64,000 nt of DNA from the NCBI GenBank assembly GCA_009746045.1, contig RPFO01000189.1, positions 232,137-296,136 of the forward strand. The letters run 5' to 3'. A program made the translations under genes and the position numbers. The stretch is from Mesostigma viride (taxonomy: Eukaryota > Streptophyta > Mesostigmatophyceae > Mesostigmatales > Mesostigmataceae). Below the pieces are notes generated by a model. It searched no databases and was not told the origin of the DNA. It saw only the letters and a program-made list of their open reading frames with translations. Of this stretch, positions 20,691 through 33,099 are shown in pieces; the first letter of the stretch is position 1; the number at the start of each line of letters is the position of its first letter.

Positions 20691-21404
20691 CGGCGCAGGC
20701 CAGAAATCGGGATACGCACTTAATTAATTAATATTAGACCAGACGACTACTCTAGTCCTGATCTTTACACGATGTTATATAACGCCATGTGTCCAGGAAT
20801 AGTTGTATCACTTATGCAACACGAGTACAACAACTGCAACGTCGGCCGTCTTGCATATCAGATACAACTCCAGGCCACTAGCTCAGGGCCCCGCCCACTA
20901 GTGTCTAAAATTAATAACACAATTAGATAGACTGGTGTACCAGCAAGGTCGCCTAATACCATCATCGAAAGGCTCCCTTATGGGACAGCGTGAGAAATAA
21001 GGGAATCGAGTAATGAACTCCTAGTATGTATAATACAATTGCAATAGTGACAACCCGCCATGACAGTAGTGTATATTTATACATGGTTTAATTCTTTATG
21101 TTGCATGCCACTCTCATCTCCGTAATTTATAATTCTCTATGAATATACATACATGGTGCACATAGTGTCACAGCTAACCTGCAAAATGCAAGCATATGGT
21201 GCACGGCCATCGATGCGCATGAGTCCTCAAGGCGATTAATGCCCATGCATTGATTGGCATTGCTAGATCAAACCAGCGATGAGCTCGTACTCACTAACCA
21301 ATCTTGCAAGCTACTGAGTATTGCATATGACAAAAACCCTCTTGTTGCCCAGTCAATACGCTTCGTGTGGCTTCATTGCTCCGCATGTGATGACTGGGCC
21401 CAAT
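20691..21404. other. No gene seen (3' flank of CLN3)
   Basis: AT-rich intergenic DNA downstream of the CLN3 poly(A) signal. No open frame with coding character. Confidence 0.4.
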
Positions 21405-21409
21405 TTACA
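21405..21409 (-). terminator. Candidate poly(A) signal TGTAA of CLN3
   Basis: The first TGTAA on the minus strand after the CLN3 stop, about 180 nt downstream. TGTAA is the known poly(A) signal of volvocine green algae. The cleavage site is not determined. Confidence 0.5.
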
Positions 21410-21590
21410 ACTGGTTGGACCAGTAGTTGCATGCCATAATAAACGCTTGCAGATACAAAAGACATAGCAGTCTGATACACTCCTGGGAGGCCCTCCTTTG
21501 CCAATCTCAAAATGGCCACTGGCGTACAGGATAGATTAAAAAAAAAGATAAGAAGACCACAGGCCAGTATGGACATCTCCAGGATGAACA

Positions 21591-24500
21591 TTAACCGCAC
21601 AATATGCCCGTTGCGTGCAATCGCCGCAACAGAACTCCCTCCAATCCCAGCGAGGCTGCTCCAGCGAGGCTGATGCCAATGCTGTCGGCAATGGTCGCGG
21701 TTGCCAGTGCTAGCTCCCTGCATTCCAGGCGTCACAGCAAGTTCACGGACACGCAACAATTTACTATTATATCGCAAAGTGACCCGAAACCCTCATTGAG
21801 CTTACACCCTCTTGAACTGGACACATCTCATTTCTCAGTGCCTATAGTGCTGCAAATCACCACAGAACAGCAAGCTGGCGGAGGCACGATGAGGAGCCAC
21901 CACGCAAACGTACCGATCCTCATCCGCCGCATTCTTCGACAATAAGAAAAACACGTTGACGTATGCGGCACCCCCAAGGAGACCCTCCCACAGGACGAGC
22001 GCGTAGAGGGCGGTGATCTCCAGGGTGGACCTGTGGCCTTCAGGGCCATTGCCGGCAATGGGTGGCGGCGCACCGTGGGAGACCGCCAGAATGCGTGCAA
22101 GGACGATGAGGACGTTGAACCCCTGGTGTGCATGCAGTGAGATATAGTGGTACATGAGGCATGGGAAGCGGCATAGCAGGCGTAGCCAACAAAGGCGGGT
22201 GAGGACAAGCAACATGGTTAACCCCTGCGATAGGGTTAACCCCTGCAATACGATTAACCCCTGCGATAGGGTTAACCCCTGCTATAGGGTTAACCCCTGC
22301 GATAGGGTTAACCCCTGCGATAGGGTTAACCCCTGCAATACGGTTAACCCCTGCGATAGGGTTAACCCCTGCAATACGGTTAACCCCTGCGATAGGGTTA
22401 ACCCCTGCAATACGGTTAACCCCTGCGATAGGGTTAACCCCTGCAATACCGTTAACCCCTGCGATAGGGTTAACCCCTGCAATACGGTTAACCCCTGCGA
22501 TAGGGTTAACCCCTGCTATAGGGTTAACCCCTGCGATAGGGTTAACCCCTGCAATACCGTTAACCCCTGCGATAGGGTTAACCCCTGCAATACGGTTAAC
22601 CCCTGCGATAGGGTTAACCCCTGCAATACGGTTAACCCCTGCGATAGGGTTAACCCCTCCGATAGGGTTAACCCCTGCACATGGTTAACCCCTGCAACAC
22701 GGTTGACCCCTGCGACACAATCCGCAGTCTTCGCCTACATGATGCGAGCGATGAATGCGAGGTAGCAACACTCCAATAGCCACCAGGAAAACTTGCAAGG
22801 GGGAAGCAACCTGTTTCTGTGGGCATATATATACTAGTATTGCTATATATTGCTATCGCGCAGCGGCATGAATTGGTTTGGCAGACCCAGGCAGGTCTTG
22901 CGTTGACATCAAGCAGCTCCAGGCTGTCACACATGTCACGTGAACGTTGACCAGAAACTGATGGATGAAACCAGAAGGCAGAGCCTGCCGCTTTCACCCA
23001 TTCAAACAACCCCGCAGGATGTCCACAGCATGCACGCCATACTTCTCCGCTCATGCGAAAGCACTTGAAGAGATTGACGACAAAAAGCATGCCACCTGTG
23101 GAACATGGCGCTCGTAAGACACGCTGTCCATGGCACCAAAGAGCAGCTTTAACAAAAAAGCAGCAAATATGAGACTAACAAGATATGCAAAGGTTAAAAT
23201 ACAAATATGACAATGCAGTTTAGTGCACTTTCGTACGGCACGCTACAGCTCAATAGAGCATCAAGATGTCGCCCTCACCTGGAAGACCGGCAGGGTCCAT
23301 ACGCGGCGCACAGGGAACACGCGCAAGGAGGAGCGCGAGAGGAACACACCCAGCTGAAAAAAGGAAACAAAAACAAATCAGAGGAGGGTATGGATTAGAA
23401 GAGTTGCAACAAGAACAAGTCAGATGAGGATATGGATTAGAAGAATAGAAACAAGAACAAGTCATATAAGGACATGGATTAGGAGAAAAACAACAAGAAC
23501 AAGGTGGGAGGGTGGGCACAGGGGCACCGTGCACAGACACGGCGGCGGTGAGATCCCGTGAACAGCCAGCCGGGCTGGGCACACTGGCACAGATGGCATG
23601 ACAAGCAGGAGAAGCATGGGCCCAAAGTTAGCCGCTGGGGTTGGAGAAGCTACAGGCATTGGGTCATTTGTAAGGAAAAAACCCCGACGCAAGGAAAAAG
23701 CCTTAGCAAGGGTGGGCCGCAACGGCATCAGTTTATTTGCTTCTGTCAGCTGTCCACCAATGAGATGAAATAAGGGTGCAAGTAGGGTAAAGCAAACAGG
23801 GTCGTCCTACGAGCGGCTGGCTCTGGCATTATTGTACTACTACAGCTTTCTCTGCTTTGCTTATGGCTCTGACATCATTACAAGGCTTTGCTTATGGCTC
23901 ATTCATCGCCTCGGGATGTTTACTGCCATTCGACATCTATCACCCATAGTGTGACTGTTGTTGCACACCTGTCAACCAGGACTACCATTGCTGTTGCACA
24001 CAAACCACCCTGAATACTACTGCCTTTCCACGTATCACCCACATGACAATGCTATCACACTTACTACTGGCATCTAGGACTACCACTGATATGGAACATG
24101 TTGCTTGAGACTAGCGCCGCTGCTCCACACACCACCCAAGCCTGACTGGTGCTACTCCGCACCAACAACCAACCTCGCACCTGGTAGGTCGTCTGCAGGA
24201 TCGAATACATCACGCACGCATCATGCGATGCAGATGACGGCGGTGAAGCTGGGGGTGGGCCACCACCCCCAGCTAGGGGTGGGCCACCATGCTGGCCGCC
24301 CTTGCCGGGGACGCCAGTCCCGTAAACGGCAAACCCCAGGGGGAGGAACATGGCCTGGTTGATGAGGTACTCAAAGAAGTAGACCAGCATGAGGGGGACC
24401 ATGTAGCTGGCGATGGGGGGTGGAAGGGGACATGGGGGCAGCCATTGTGTAACAAACATGGCAGATGGGTGCAAACCCCAGGGGGAGGAACATGGCCTGG

Positions 24501-27500
24501 TTGATGAGCTAATGGAAGAAGTAGACCAGCATGAGGGGGACCAAGTAGCTGGCGATGGGGGGGGATAGGGACATGGGGGTAGCCACCGTGTAACAAACAT
24601 GGCACATGGGTGCAAACTCCAGAGGGCGAACATGGCCTGGTTGATGAGCTAGTGGAAGAAGTAGACCAGCATGAGGGGGACCATGTAGCTGGCAATAGGG
24701 GGGGGGGTTTATGGGGGGACCGCGGGGCGGGGGGGAGGTCCGGGGGAGAAAAAGTCGCTTTATACAAATCAAAATCCTAAGCAAAGTGCTGAACATGGTG
24801 TTGCCGTCGCATGTCTTGAACTGGACTAGATGATGAGGGCTTGCCACCAAAGAGTCAGGAGCGTTTCTTCTCAAGGATATAAGGGCGGGGAGAGATACAG
24901 CAAAACCAAGTCTGTCCTGGTCTGTTGCGACCGGTGCCGAGCCGGACGATACAAGCCGTGCACCGACCCGCCAACAAAAAAGGAAAACTGACACTGCCAG
25001 AGTGTATAGCGTGCACCATGGCCATCATAAGAAAAAAGGTTATCAAGCAAGGGGATTATGTGATTGGTTTCCTGGCATTGTCCCGGGTTTGGGTGATGTG
25101 TTGCGTTCTTGACAAGAGAATGTTCACCTAGATTTACGGCGGACGCGAGGTTGTGACAGCCCCGCATATTCGTCGAATCCAAAGGTTTCATCATGTCACT
25201 CCGAAGAATCTGGAAAATTGTAGTGTAGGGCTGCTCAGGGTCAATTGAACGTTTGTGATTGGTTACAAGGTAGTGCATCATAGTCAAGGCCGTTCACCTT
25301 TGTCAGCACGGCAAGGAATCCGACAAGGATGCACTGCTGATAATTTGTGCAGTTTCGGACTTGGAGCCAATGGACGAAGTAGTTTTCTAGAATTGCAAGG
25401 CAAGCTTGTAAAGAAACCGGCAGTTCAACTACAGGAACCTGTAACGGTGCATAAATGATCCATTTTATTTAAACGGGCGCCGGATCGAGGCTCAACTCAG
25501 GCAGTCCCTAGTACCGTCCGATGCTTGTACTACTGGAGATCTCTAGAAACCCGCCGAACATCGGTCATGGGGTCCTAAACGAATAAGGAAATGTAGTCAG
25601 CGATCTTCGACCTCGAAACAGTAAGGTAGCCCACAACGTGTGGAACACTGCGCAGGTCCAGCCGACCTGTTCTACAGTTGCATAAATGATCCAGCCATCT
25701 AATTGTGGAATTTGGAATCGGGCGCCGGAATGGGACAGCAGACATCAGGGACTGTAAGGTGCTCGTACGACTGTACAAAGGTGCGGAACGAAGTGGCAAG
25801 ACCTTGTTGGCACGGCACGGGAGAGCACGTGGCGTTCGCACGGCTTAGCCAGATCGCCAACTCGCAGCAGCCCGCCAGCACGTTGTGGATAATATCGCTC
25901 AAAACTCTGAGCTCCAGTGCATTGTGGATAATTGTTCAAAACTGGGCGCCTACTCCAACACATTATGGCTAGTATCGCTCGAACCTCCGAATGAACCCGC
26001 AATAAGTTGCTTGAATTTGAGGGAAACGGTGGCCTCTGGGATTTATCTTTAAAGACCATCATAACAGGTAGGGTTGAGCGTCTTCAAAGATAAATCCCAG
26101 CGGCCACCGTCTCACGCTGGTTTCGCCAGATCTCAACCGTCGACCGCGTGATAGGCAGGAACAAAAGCAGGCAGCAGGCAGCAGGCACTCCTCGAGCAAC
26201 TTACTGCAGGTTCATTCGGAGTTTTGAGCGATACTAGCCATAATGTATTTGAGTCGGCTGCTAGTTTTGAGAAATTATCCATAATGGACAGCAGCTCGGA
26301 GTTTTGAGCGATTATCCACAACGCACGGGTGGGGTGCTGCGAGTTGGCGACCTGGCTATGCGTGCGAACGCCACGTGCTTTCCCGTGCAGCGCCAAACAA
26401 GGTCTTTCAAGTGCCGCGCCAAGGTGCACCATGAGGGAGCATGCAGTGATAGCAAATGCATGCGATTGTGAGGTCCTCGCAACCTCCACAGCCTGTGCAT
26501 CATGCACAGAGGCTTTTGATGGAAAGGACCGATGAAGTGACAGCTCGGCCGGGCGATGACATGACAGCAGGCAGGTGAGGTGCTATCACAGTACAACCAC
26601 ATCAAATATAGGCACTTTAGTATACATTGGCGTATTACATGGGCAGCTGCAGCAGTAGCAGTAGCAGTAGCAGCACAAGCAATCTCGAAACTGGCGGTGC
26701 GAGAGCAGGGGCGTAAAATTGTTAAGTCGAACCGTTCTGCACAACGAGGGAGGTAGAGGCTGGCAGGCTTGCTGGTGGCACAAGGCACTGACGTTTATGT
26801 AGACAAAAAAAGGAGCACACACGAGGGTCCCTCAAGCACAGCGCCCTCCTGCCAGTTGCAATGGAGCCAGTCATCCACCAAAAAGGCCCCTATTAAGCAG
26901 AGCCCGAGTATCTTGGCAGACGGTACCAGTTCGGCGGCATCCGCCCTCGGCACCGTCCTATACATTCCATTCATGTGGCCCACCGACCAAAAGAACACAG
27001 TCTAACCCAACAATTAAGCTTAGAAAACTTGAATTTATTAGAGAATGACTATGCAAGAATTACCTAAATGCCCAGGGAAAAAGAATGCTCTACAGTATTC
27101 CATACAGTCAAAGCCAACCGCTCCACTGTATGAAATACAAATACAGCCAACCAAAGCGGAGAAAGCCAACAGCCAGACCACTCACCGGCACAAGAACGGC
27201 GCCAAGGCGAGAAGATGTCGGACAGTGCCGCGCTCACCCCCATGTCCCACGTCAACAACTGTTGCCGCCACTCTGCCACCGCCACCGCCGCGAGTGCTTT
27301 GTGATGCGGTCATCCCCCCATTCAACCCCATCGCCAGCTGCCCTTGCTGATGACCCTGCTTGTCACATCCCGCGTTATCCCCCCCACTGGCATGAGACTC
27401 GCCACCAGTACCACGGGCTGCATGGGACCTGGACGATGATCCCCTTAAACCCGAGCCCTGCTCACCTGCCTGCGGACCCATTGCCTTTCTCACGTCGCCT

Positions 27501-30500
27501 GGTCTGCCCTGGTCATGTTCACTGTACCCGCCCTCTTGGTCACTGTAGCGTCCCAATAGAGGCTCCTTAACGCGCCTCTCGCCGTCCTCCTCTTCCTCTT
27601 CTTCCTCTGCCGGTTGAGTCGACGATGATACGTTGGACGGCACGTCAGACCCCGCTCTGGGTGGTTGATGGGCACGTGAACCTGTTGGCGGCGCCTTTGC
27701 GATTACTCGTGGGGCCGTGGCCACAAGCGTGGCTGAGAGGGCGGTGGGCCAAAAGAACGACAGAAGCGTGCCCACAATGACAACAGGAACAACCCATCCG
27801 TGGAGGCCAGGTGCAGGGCGATTGGAGACGTCAGCGGTCAGTTCCCAACATGAGGCAAGAGGGAGCCGAGTCTGTGGATGGGACGAATCTGTTGATAGGA
27901 TGAATCTGTGGATGGTCAGGCCAGCAGCGCGGCCCCACAATCCCCACACCTGTCAGCAGTTGGCCCCACTAACCGACCAGTTGCAGCACATACTTGACAA
28001 GAGAGGGAAGATGCAGTATGCCTGACACCCGCCGTACCCAACCCATACTGATGCCTTTTAAAACATGCCCCATCCTGGAGATTACCAAGTGAAAAGCCCA
28101 ACTCCATCCAATAGAACCAACATGGCACGTTGTGGCAGTGTCCCGTATAACAGACAAGAAGGCATGCCAGGGCGACTCTGACTGCCAAAAACATGGACAG
28201 CTCCAATGCGTTAAAAACCAGTGGAGGAGATGATGCCATTCGACAGCATCCATTCTCCACAGAGCATGATCCTGCCTAAGAACCTGTGAGTGCCAGATCG
28301 CTGAGGTGACAAGCGTTCCGCTCCTTCCCCACCTTTACATATGCCAAGTAGAGAAGCAGAGAGAGCCCGCCAATACGGGCCATCATGTGCACACACTGCA
28401 CACACAGGTAAACCAACAACTAATCGCCAATAGGGGAGACATGAATGCGCAGTGAGCATTCTCAAACCACAACTGCAGTTGATGTGGATGGTACTGCTTG
28501 TATAATTTGATTTGATTAAAACAAATTTCATAGCCATAGTATGTATTTAATATTACGGACAAACCATTTACCCACAAGTATTTTACTAGAGCACCGCCAG
28601 TAGTATTATTACCCGCAAGAAGACTTCCTACTAACATCTGCCTATCTACTGGTGCTCATTGCCTTGGGGGCGCAGGTCCGCGCCATGGTCCAGGAGACTT
28701 TAGTGCTACCCAACATACTGTGATGCCTATTTAGTATTTCATTACCTTGGGGCCGCAGGTCTGCACCATGGTCCAGGAGGCCAAAGAAGGCTGCGGCCAG
28801 GATTAGAGGCACGGGGGCCATGAGCAGCAACGAGTGCACCGTGGGAAGGCCGAGCATGTGGCGCAGGAAGACCTGGGTGGCCAGTGCCAGCACAAAGTTA
28901 GGAGAAAGCCGGTTAAATCAATCGAATCGAACGCATGGGTGGGGTGAGGCAGCAGTGCAACACTTGGATTAAAATGCGCAGCAATAAAGGCAATAGGTGG
29001 CGTGGGCCAGCATGGCTTGGCAGGCAGGTGCATAACGTACAGGAACCTTTAAAAACGTTCATTACAGTGAGCAAGGAAAGGCAGAAGGTGGCAGGCGAGA
29101 TTCATGGACAGGAATAACGGCGCGAAACGAGGAGGGCTGCTCCGCTGCAGCTTACAACTGCAGCATTCTCTTGCAGCAAACTACAGCAGGCATTTACACA
29201 CCTAAACAGTGCGAGCTACAACTTCCATCCTGCCCATGCATAGACGTCGCAGGCAACATCATCAAACCAGACGGCGTCCTTTCCTTTCACGCCACTATTT
29301 CCCCAACATGCAGAGGCCGCTGGTACGCGCTGGCCTTGAGGAGCGAGCATGCGCGGATACCTCCACTTCGAGCAAACTGAAACTGGTCTCCTTCATTCAG
29401 GAGCATGATCATGCCATGCTTCAACACGGAGCACGACCACCCCATACTTCACCACACACTTCTCTCGAATACCCAGGGAGAGAGAATACATAGGAAGACA
29501 CGCCCGTTCATACCCTCACGAAATGCAGACTGGCATGTCAAGGATGCGCGGGATCCGCATCACCCGCACAAGGAGCTGCGACAGGGCACCCGCACAAGGA
29601 GCTGCGACCGAGCACCCGCACAAGGAGCTGCAACAGAGCGCCCGTACAAGGAGCTGCGACAGAGCACCCGCACAAGGAGCTGCGACCGAGCACCCGCACA
29701 AGGAACTGCGACAGAGCAACCGCACAAGGAGCTGCGACCGAGCACCCGCACAAGGAACTGCAACCGAGCGCCCGTACAAGGAGCTGCGACAGAGCACCCG
29801 CACAAGGAGCTGCGACCGAGCACCCGCACAAGGAGCTGCAACAGAGCGCCCGTACAAGGAGCTGCGACAGAGCACCCGCACAAGGAGCTGCGACCGAGCA
29901 CCCGCACAAGGAACTGCGACAGAGCAACCGCACAAGGAGCTGCGACAGAGCACCCGCACAAGGAGCTGCGACCGAGCACCCGCACAAGGAGCTGCGACCG
30001 AGCACCCGCGCAAGGAACACTGCCGACACGCGCACATGCGCAAGCGCACATCTTAGCCATAGGACAGCACCTACCCACGCGCTCGCGCCTACAAGGCCGG
30101 CCCCTCCCGTCCCGGAGGACCACGCGCCGACCGTGTCCCTGCGAGCCAGCGGCACGGACAACCGGAGTAACATCGGCGGTCAGGGTACGAAACAGGTACG
30201 CAGGCGTGGTGATTGCGGGTGCGTCATATACGCCACGCATGGTGGCAGAAACAATCCATGACCAGACCACCCGAACATCTAAGCGCGAGCCATGGCCACT
30301 GACTCCGTGCGAGCAGTGGTCAGCTGTCTTCGCGGCAGGAGAGCTCCAAATTTCCATGTCCTAACGTGGAGGTCACGGGGTCCTCATGGGGAGATCACGA
30401 GGGCACCAACTCAAGGCGATTCCAGGAGCCCCCACGATCATTCGGCATCCACACATACACGCACGGGCCAGTAGGCACATGCGACGTGCAGCAACCCACC

Positions 30501-31883
30501 CACCGGTGGAACCGCGCCGTGTTTAGAGCACCCACCACCCTACGCGCTAAACACACCCACCGGTGGAACCGCGCCGTGTTTAGAGCACCCACCACCCTAC
30601 GCGCTAAACACACCCACCGGTGGAACCGCGCCGTGTTTAGAGCACCCACCACCCTACGCGCTAAACACACCCACCGGTGGAACCGCGCCGTGTTTAGAGC
30701 ACCCACCACCCTACGCGCTAAACACACCCACCGGTGGAACCGCGCCGTGTTTAGAGCACCCACCACCCTACGCGCTAAACACACCCACCGGTGGAACCGC
30801 GCCGTGCACGCCAGAAACGTCAACTCCCCCAGCCCAGACGCGGCGCTGGCCGTGGCAATACCCAGCAGTATGCCCGCCTCACGCGCGCCCGACGGTGTGG
30901 GTGCGGACCAACTGCCCGCGAGCGCCACCACCAGGTAGGAGCACAGGAACGCGGCCACCATCGCCAGCACGCGCGGGCGGTAGCCCAGCCGGTGGACGTA
31001 CAGCGGCGCGGTGGACTTGACCACCAGCGTGGGCAGGATGTTGGCGAGGAGGATCTGGCGGGGCATGTGGTGAGGTAGGTAGGAAGGAGGGAGGGAGGGG
31101 GGGAGGGAGAGAGCGGGGGAGGGGGGGAGGGGGCCAAGGGGGCCAAGGGGGGTGGGGGGCGTAGAGGGGGTGATCACGGGCTCTCGATGAAGGTAAGAGA
31201 ATGAAGCTGTGTAGACGCACAGACACGGAATTCGCAAACATGACAAGATGGCAGCTTGCCTAGCTAAGAGATACCAGCTTGCCCAGCTAGTAGATACCAG
31301 CTTGCCCAGCTACTAGGTAATAAACTTTAGATCAGCAGTAGCAGGTGGCCAGGATAGGGAGACTTGGTGGACATAACGACGGGCCATCCGGCAGCCATAC
31401 GGCAAATAGAATTTTCGGAGTGGGAGTGTGGTTTGCAGACAGCAACCAGCTCCTAACAACACCCCAGTGGAAATGTGGAGGTTCCTTTCACACGTGCGTC
31501 CGCCAGAGGCCAGGACAAAGTGCCGAGGAATTGAGTCCTTGCGTACTTTGATCAGTTCTCTGGCTACTTCCTGCGGGCCTCGCAGTCTTGATATCAGCCA
31601 CCTCGCGACATTTCCCACCCGCTCTGGGCTATCACGACACCAGGGCCAGTGGGGGCCGTTACCCAACCCGCGGGCGAAAATACCTGCTTCTAGGCTTTGC
31701 GATGGCGACCCCCCCAGTCCCCAGTTCTAGTAGGACACGCACCGCTCCCGAATAACCGGTGAGTAAGTCTTCCGCTCCTGTGAGAAATACGACGTAGGTA
31801 AAATTGTTGATTAACCCGCAGACCCAGAAGCCAGCAAGGTGGCGCCAGTAATACTGGTCCTCTGGAGGCGTGCAGTCTGCCAT
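21591..31883 (-). CDS. CLN3: CLN3 (battenin) family lysosomal/vacuolar membrane protein
   Basis: A complete gene of nine exons joined at GT-AG junctions with consistent phase: 31743-31883, 30789-31054, 30075-30138, 28746-28872, 27186-27732, 24181-24406, 23279-23353, 21914-22122, 21591-21717. It encodes 593 residues (human CLN3 has 438). Family landmarks in order are FWVCGLINNFTYVV (TM1), ILLANILPTLVVK, ASGLGELTFLA, WSSGTGGAGLVG, YMVPLMLVYFFEYLINQAMF, GVFLSRSSLR, LWEGLLGGAAYVN and TIADSIGISLAG. The extra length is mostly one loop (about residues 200-380, exon 5), rich in Glu, Gly and Ser, with a seven-Glu run followed by KEPLL. CLN3 is a multipass endolysosomal membrane protein; loss in humans causes juvenile Batten disease. 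The start ATG (31881-31883) precedes TM1 by only about a dozen residues. Least certain is the exon 5 acceptor. Confidence 0.93.
22216..22720. repeat. 18-bp minisatellite in CLN3 intron 7
   Basis: About 27 tandem copies of GGGTTAACCCCTGCGATA and variants (GCAATACG, GCTATAG). Each unit holds the palindrome GGTTAACC. The array lies between exons 8 and 7 of CLN3. There are no unique spacers, so it is not a CRISPR array, and the unit is not a telomere repeat. Confidence 0.95.
24330..24700 (-). repeat. Triplicated 5' end of CLN3 exon 6
   Basis: The real exon 6 acceptor (cag at 24407-24409) and its first 70-80 bp recur twice in the intron, with acceptors at 24549-24551 and 24689-24691 (spacing about 140 bp). 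Both intronic copies read VYFFH followed by TAG where the real exon reads VYFFEYLIN, so they cannot code through. Confidence 0.9.
25770..26440. repeat. Foldback (long inverted repeat) element in CLN3 intron 5
   Basis: Two diverged arms of about 250-300 bp are inverted around a loop at roughly 26057-26080. Inner arm: GGTGGCC(T/G)CTGGGATTTATC (about 26029 onward and its complement at about 26081-26107). Outer landmarks on both arms are GCACGTGGCGTTCGCACG and CGCCAACTCGCAGC. The arms contain TTTTGAGCGAT subrepeats. No coding sequence is inside. Target duplications were not resolved. Confidence 0.75.
29566..30020. repeat. 26-bp minisatellite in CLN3 intron 3
   Basis: About 17 copies of a unit like CACAAGGAGCTGCGACCGAG plus six bases, with alternating variants. 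The period of 26 makes every frame open on both strands, giving spurious long frames. Confidence 0.93.
30498..30812 (-). repeat. 57-bp tandem repeat copied from the CLN3 exon 2 donor
   Basis: CGGTGG, the core of the real donor at 30789, recurs at 30732, 30675, 30618, 30561 and 30504, exactly 57 bp apart. Each unit includes the last coding bases of exon 2 and an intact GTGGGTG donor. The whole array is open in the exon 2 frame. Confidence 0.95.
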
Positions 31884-33099
31884 TCGTGACGTCTTGGCGG
31901 TTGACGCTAGAAAACCCCAGTAAAACTAGCTGCGAATTTAACGAAACCCATTTCTGAGTGCCCTTGCTCGCAGAGGTGCCGCCGGGCTGCCGAGGTTGCA
32001 AAGGTGTCTTCGACAAAATGGAATCGAAGCATTGCGCCCGTGGTACCACCGCTATTAATTGTCAATTATACGAATTATACCTCGAACGTTCATTGGCAGA
32101 GGCGAGTCAGGCGACCTAAGTACTGCTGCTCAGGACTACTGAAGGCGTGCATGCTCCCGGGCACATCATCGCTTTACCTTGGCGGGACGCTGGTTGCTGA
32201 CCCCAACCCCGACGCCTCGCTGCGCACGTGTCCTTCCTTTCAAGTTGGTGCCGAGATCCACGTCACGTGATCGCGCGCGGGGCACGGTCACCGACTCGCC
32301 GGAGCTCCGGTCGCCCAACGCGTGCGTGTACTGCTGCTGGCTGCACGACATGTGTTGCCAGACGTAACCGAGGTTTGTGAGGAAAGTATTAAGTGAGACG
32401 TACTGTACAGGTAGCCTAGCCGCCAAGAGTATAATAAGTAACCTGCACGGCCTGTAGATTTGTGGCGAACATTATCTGCTATTAGTGCTTTCTTCTATGA
32501 GCGTTCATTCTTTTTGGGCAGTTTCCGCCATCTAGCTCGCGGCCCTTGCCGAAATGCCGTCATGTCGAATACCTGGCAGCTTTAGATTGTTTTCGTTGAT
32601 ATCGTGGTTAGGGATGCTTTAGTTGCTGGCTTATGGCTTTTCGGGGATTTCATAAATGTGTTATGGTACTGAAGGATGTTGTGCCTATGGACGCTCTGGC
32701 TTCTTGTTGTGTGAGACTAGAGAGTGACTCACCCTTTCTTTCGCAGCGGCATCGAAGCGCTCAGAAGCTGAACGGCCGCCAATGATTTCTTTACATTTCA
32801 GCGTGCAGAGAAAGAATAGTTATGATGATGATCACGCTGGAGATATTGCATTTGTGTGACTGCATGTAGATAGGTGCCACAATTGGTTTGTGTCAGCGTT
32901 CCCTTTTTACGACGATGTGACAAGACTACAATACGTGCTCGAGAAGGCGCACCCCATGTGCCTTCAGTTGGTTTACGTGTGTTGAATCAGATTCAATACG
33001 GAGACCTCATACGTAAATTATCGAGCTTTTTTTTCTTTCCAACTTGTAGTCAACGATACATTCAACTTATATTCAATTTATGTGTCGACTTAACATAAC
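31884..33099. other. Intergenic region upstream of CLN3; no gene seen
   Basis: It presumably contains the CLN3 promoter. I could not identify a convincing TATA box or other core element. There are no open frames with coding character. Confidence 0.4.

Noticed and set aside
22216-22720. Interstitial telomere repeat
   Set aside because: The unit GGGTTAACCCCTGCGATA does not match TTTTAGGG or TTTAGGG telomere repeats.
22154-22765. Possible CRISPR array or coding repeat (DRVNPCNT)
   Set aside because: The array is a direct 18-bp minisatellite without unique spacers and sits in a CLN3 intron of a eukaryotic gene.
24064-24994. Three tandem coding exons for the CLN3 YMVPLMLVYFF segment
   Set aside because: Only the copy at 24181-24406 is open; the other two have TAG within the segment.
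29405-30364. 319-residue Arg/Thr-rich plus-strand protein
   Set aside because: Created by the 26-bp minisatellite in a CLN3 intron; no homologous or unique domain.
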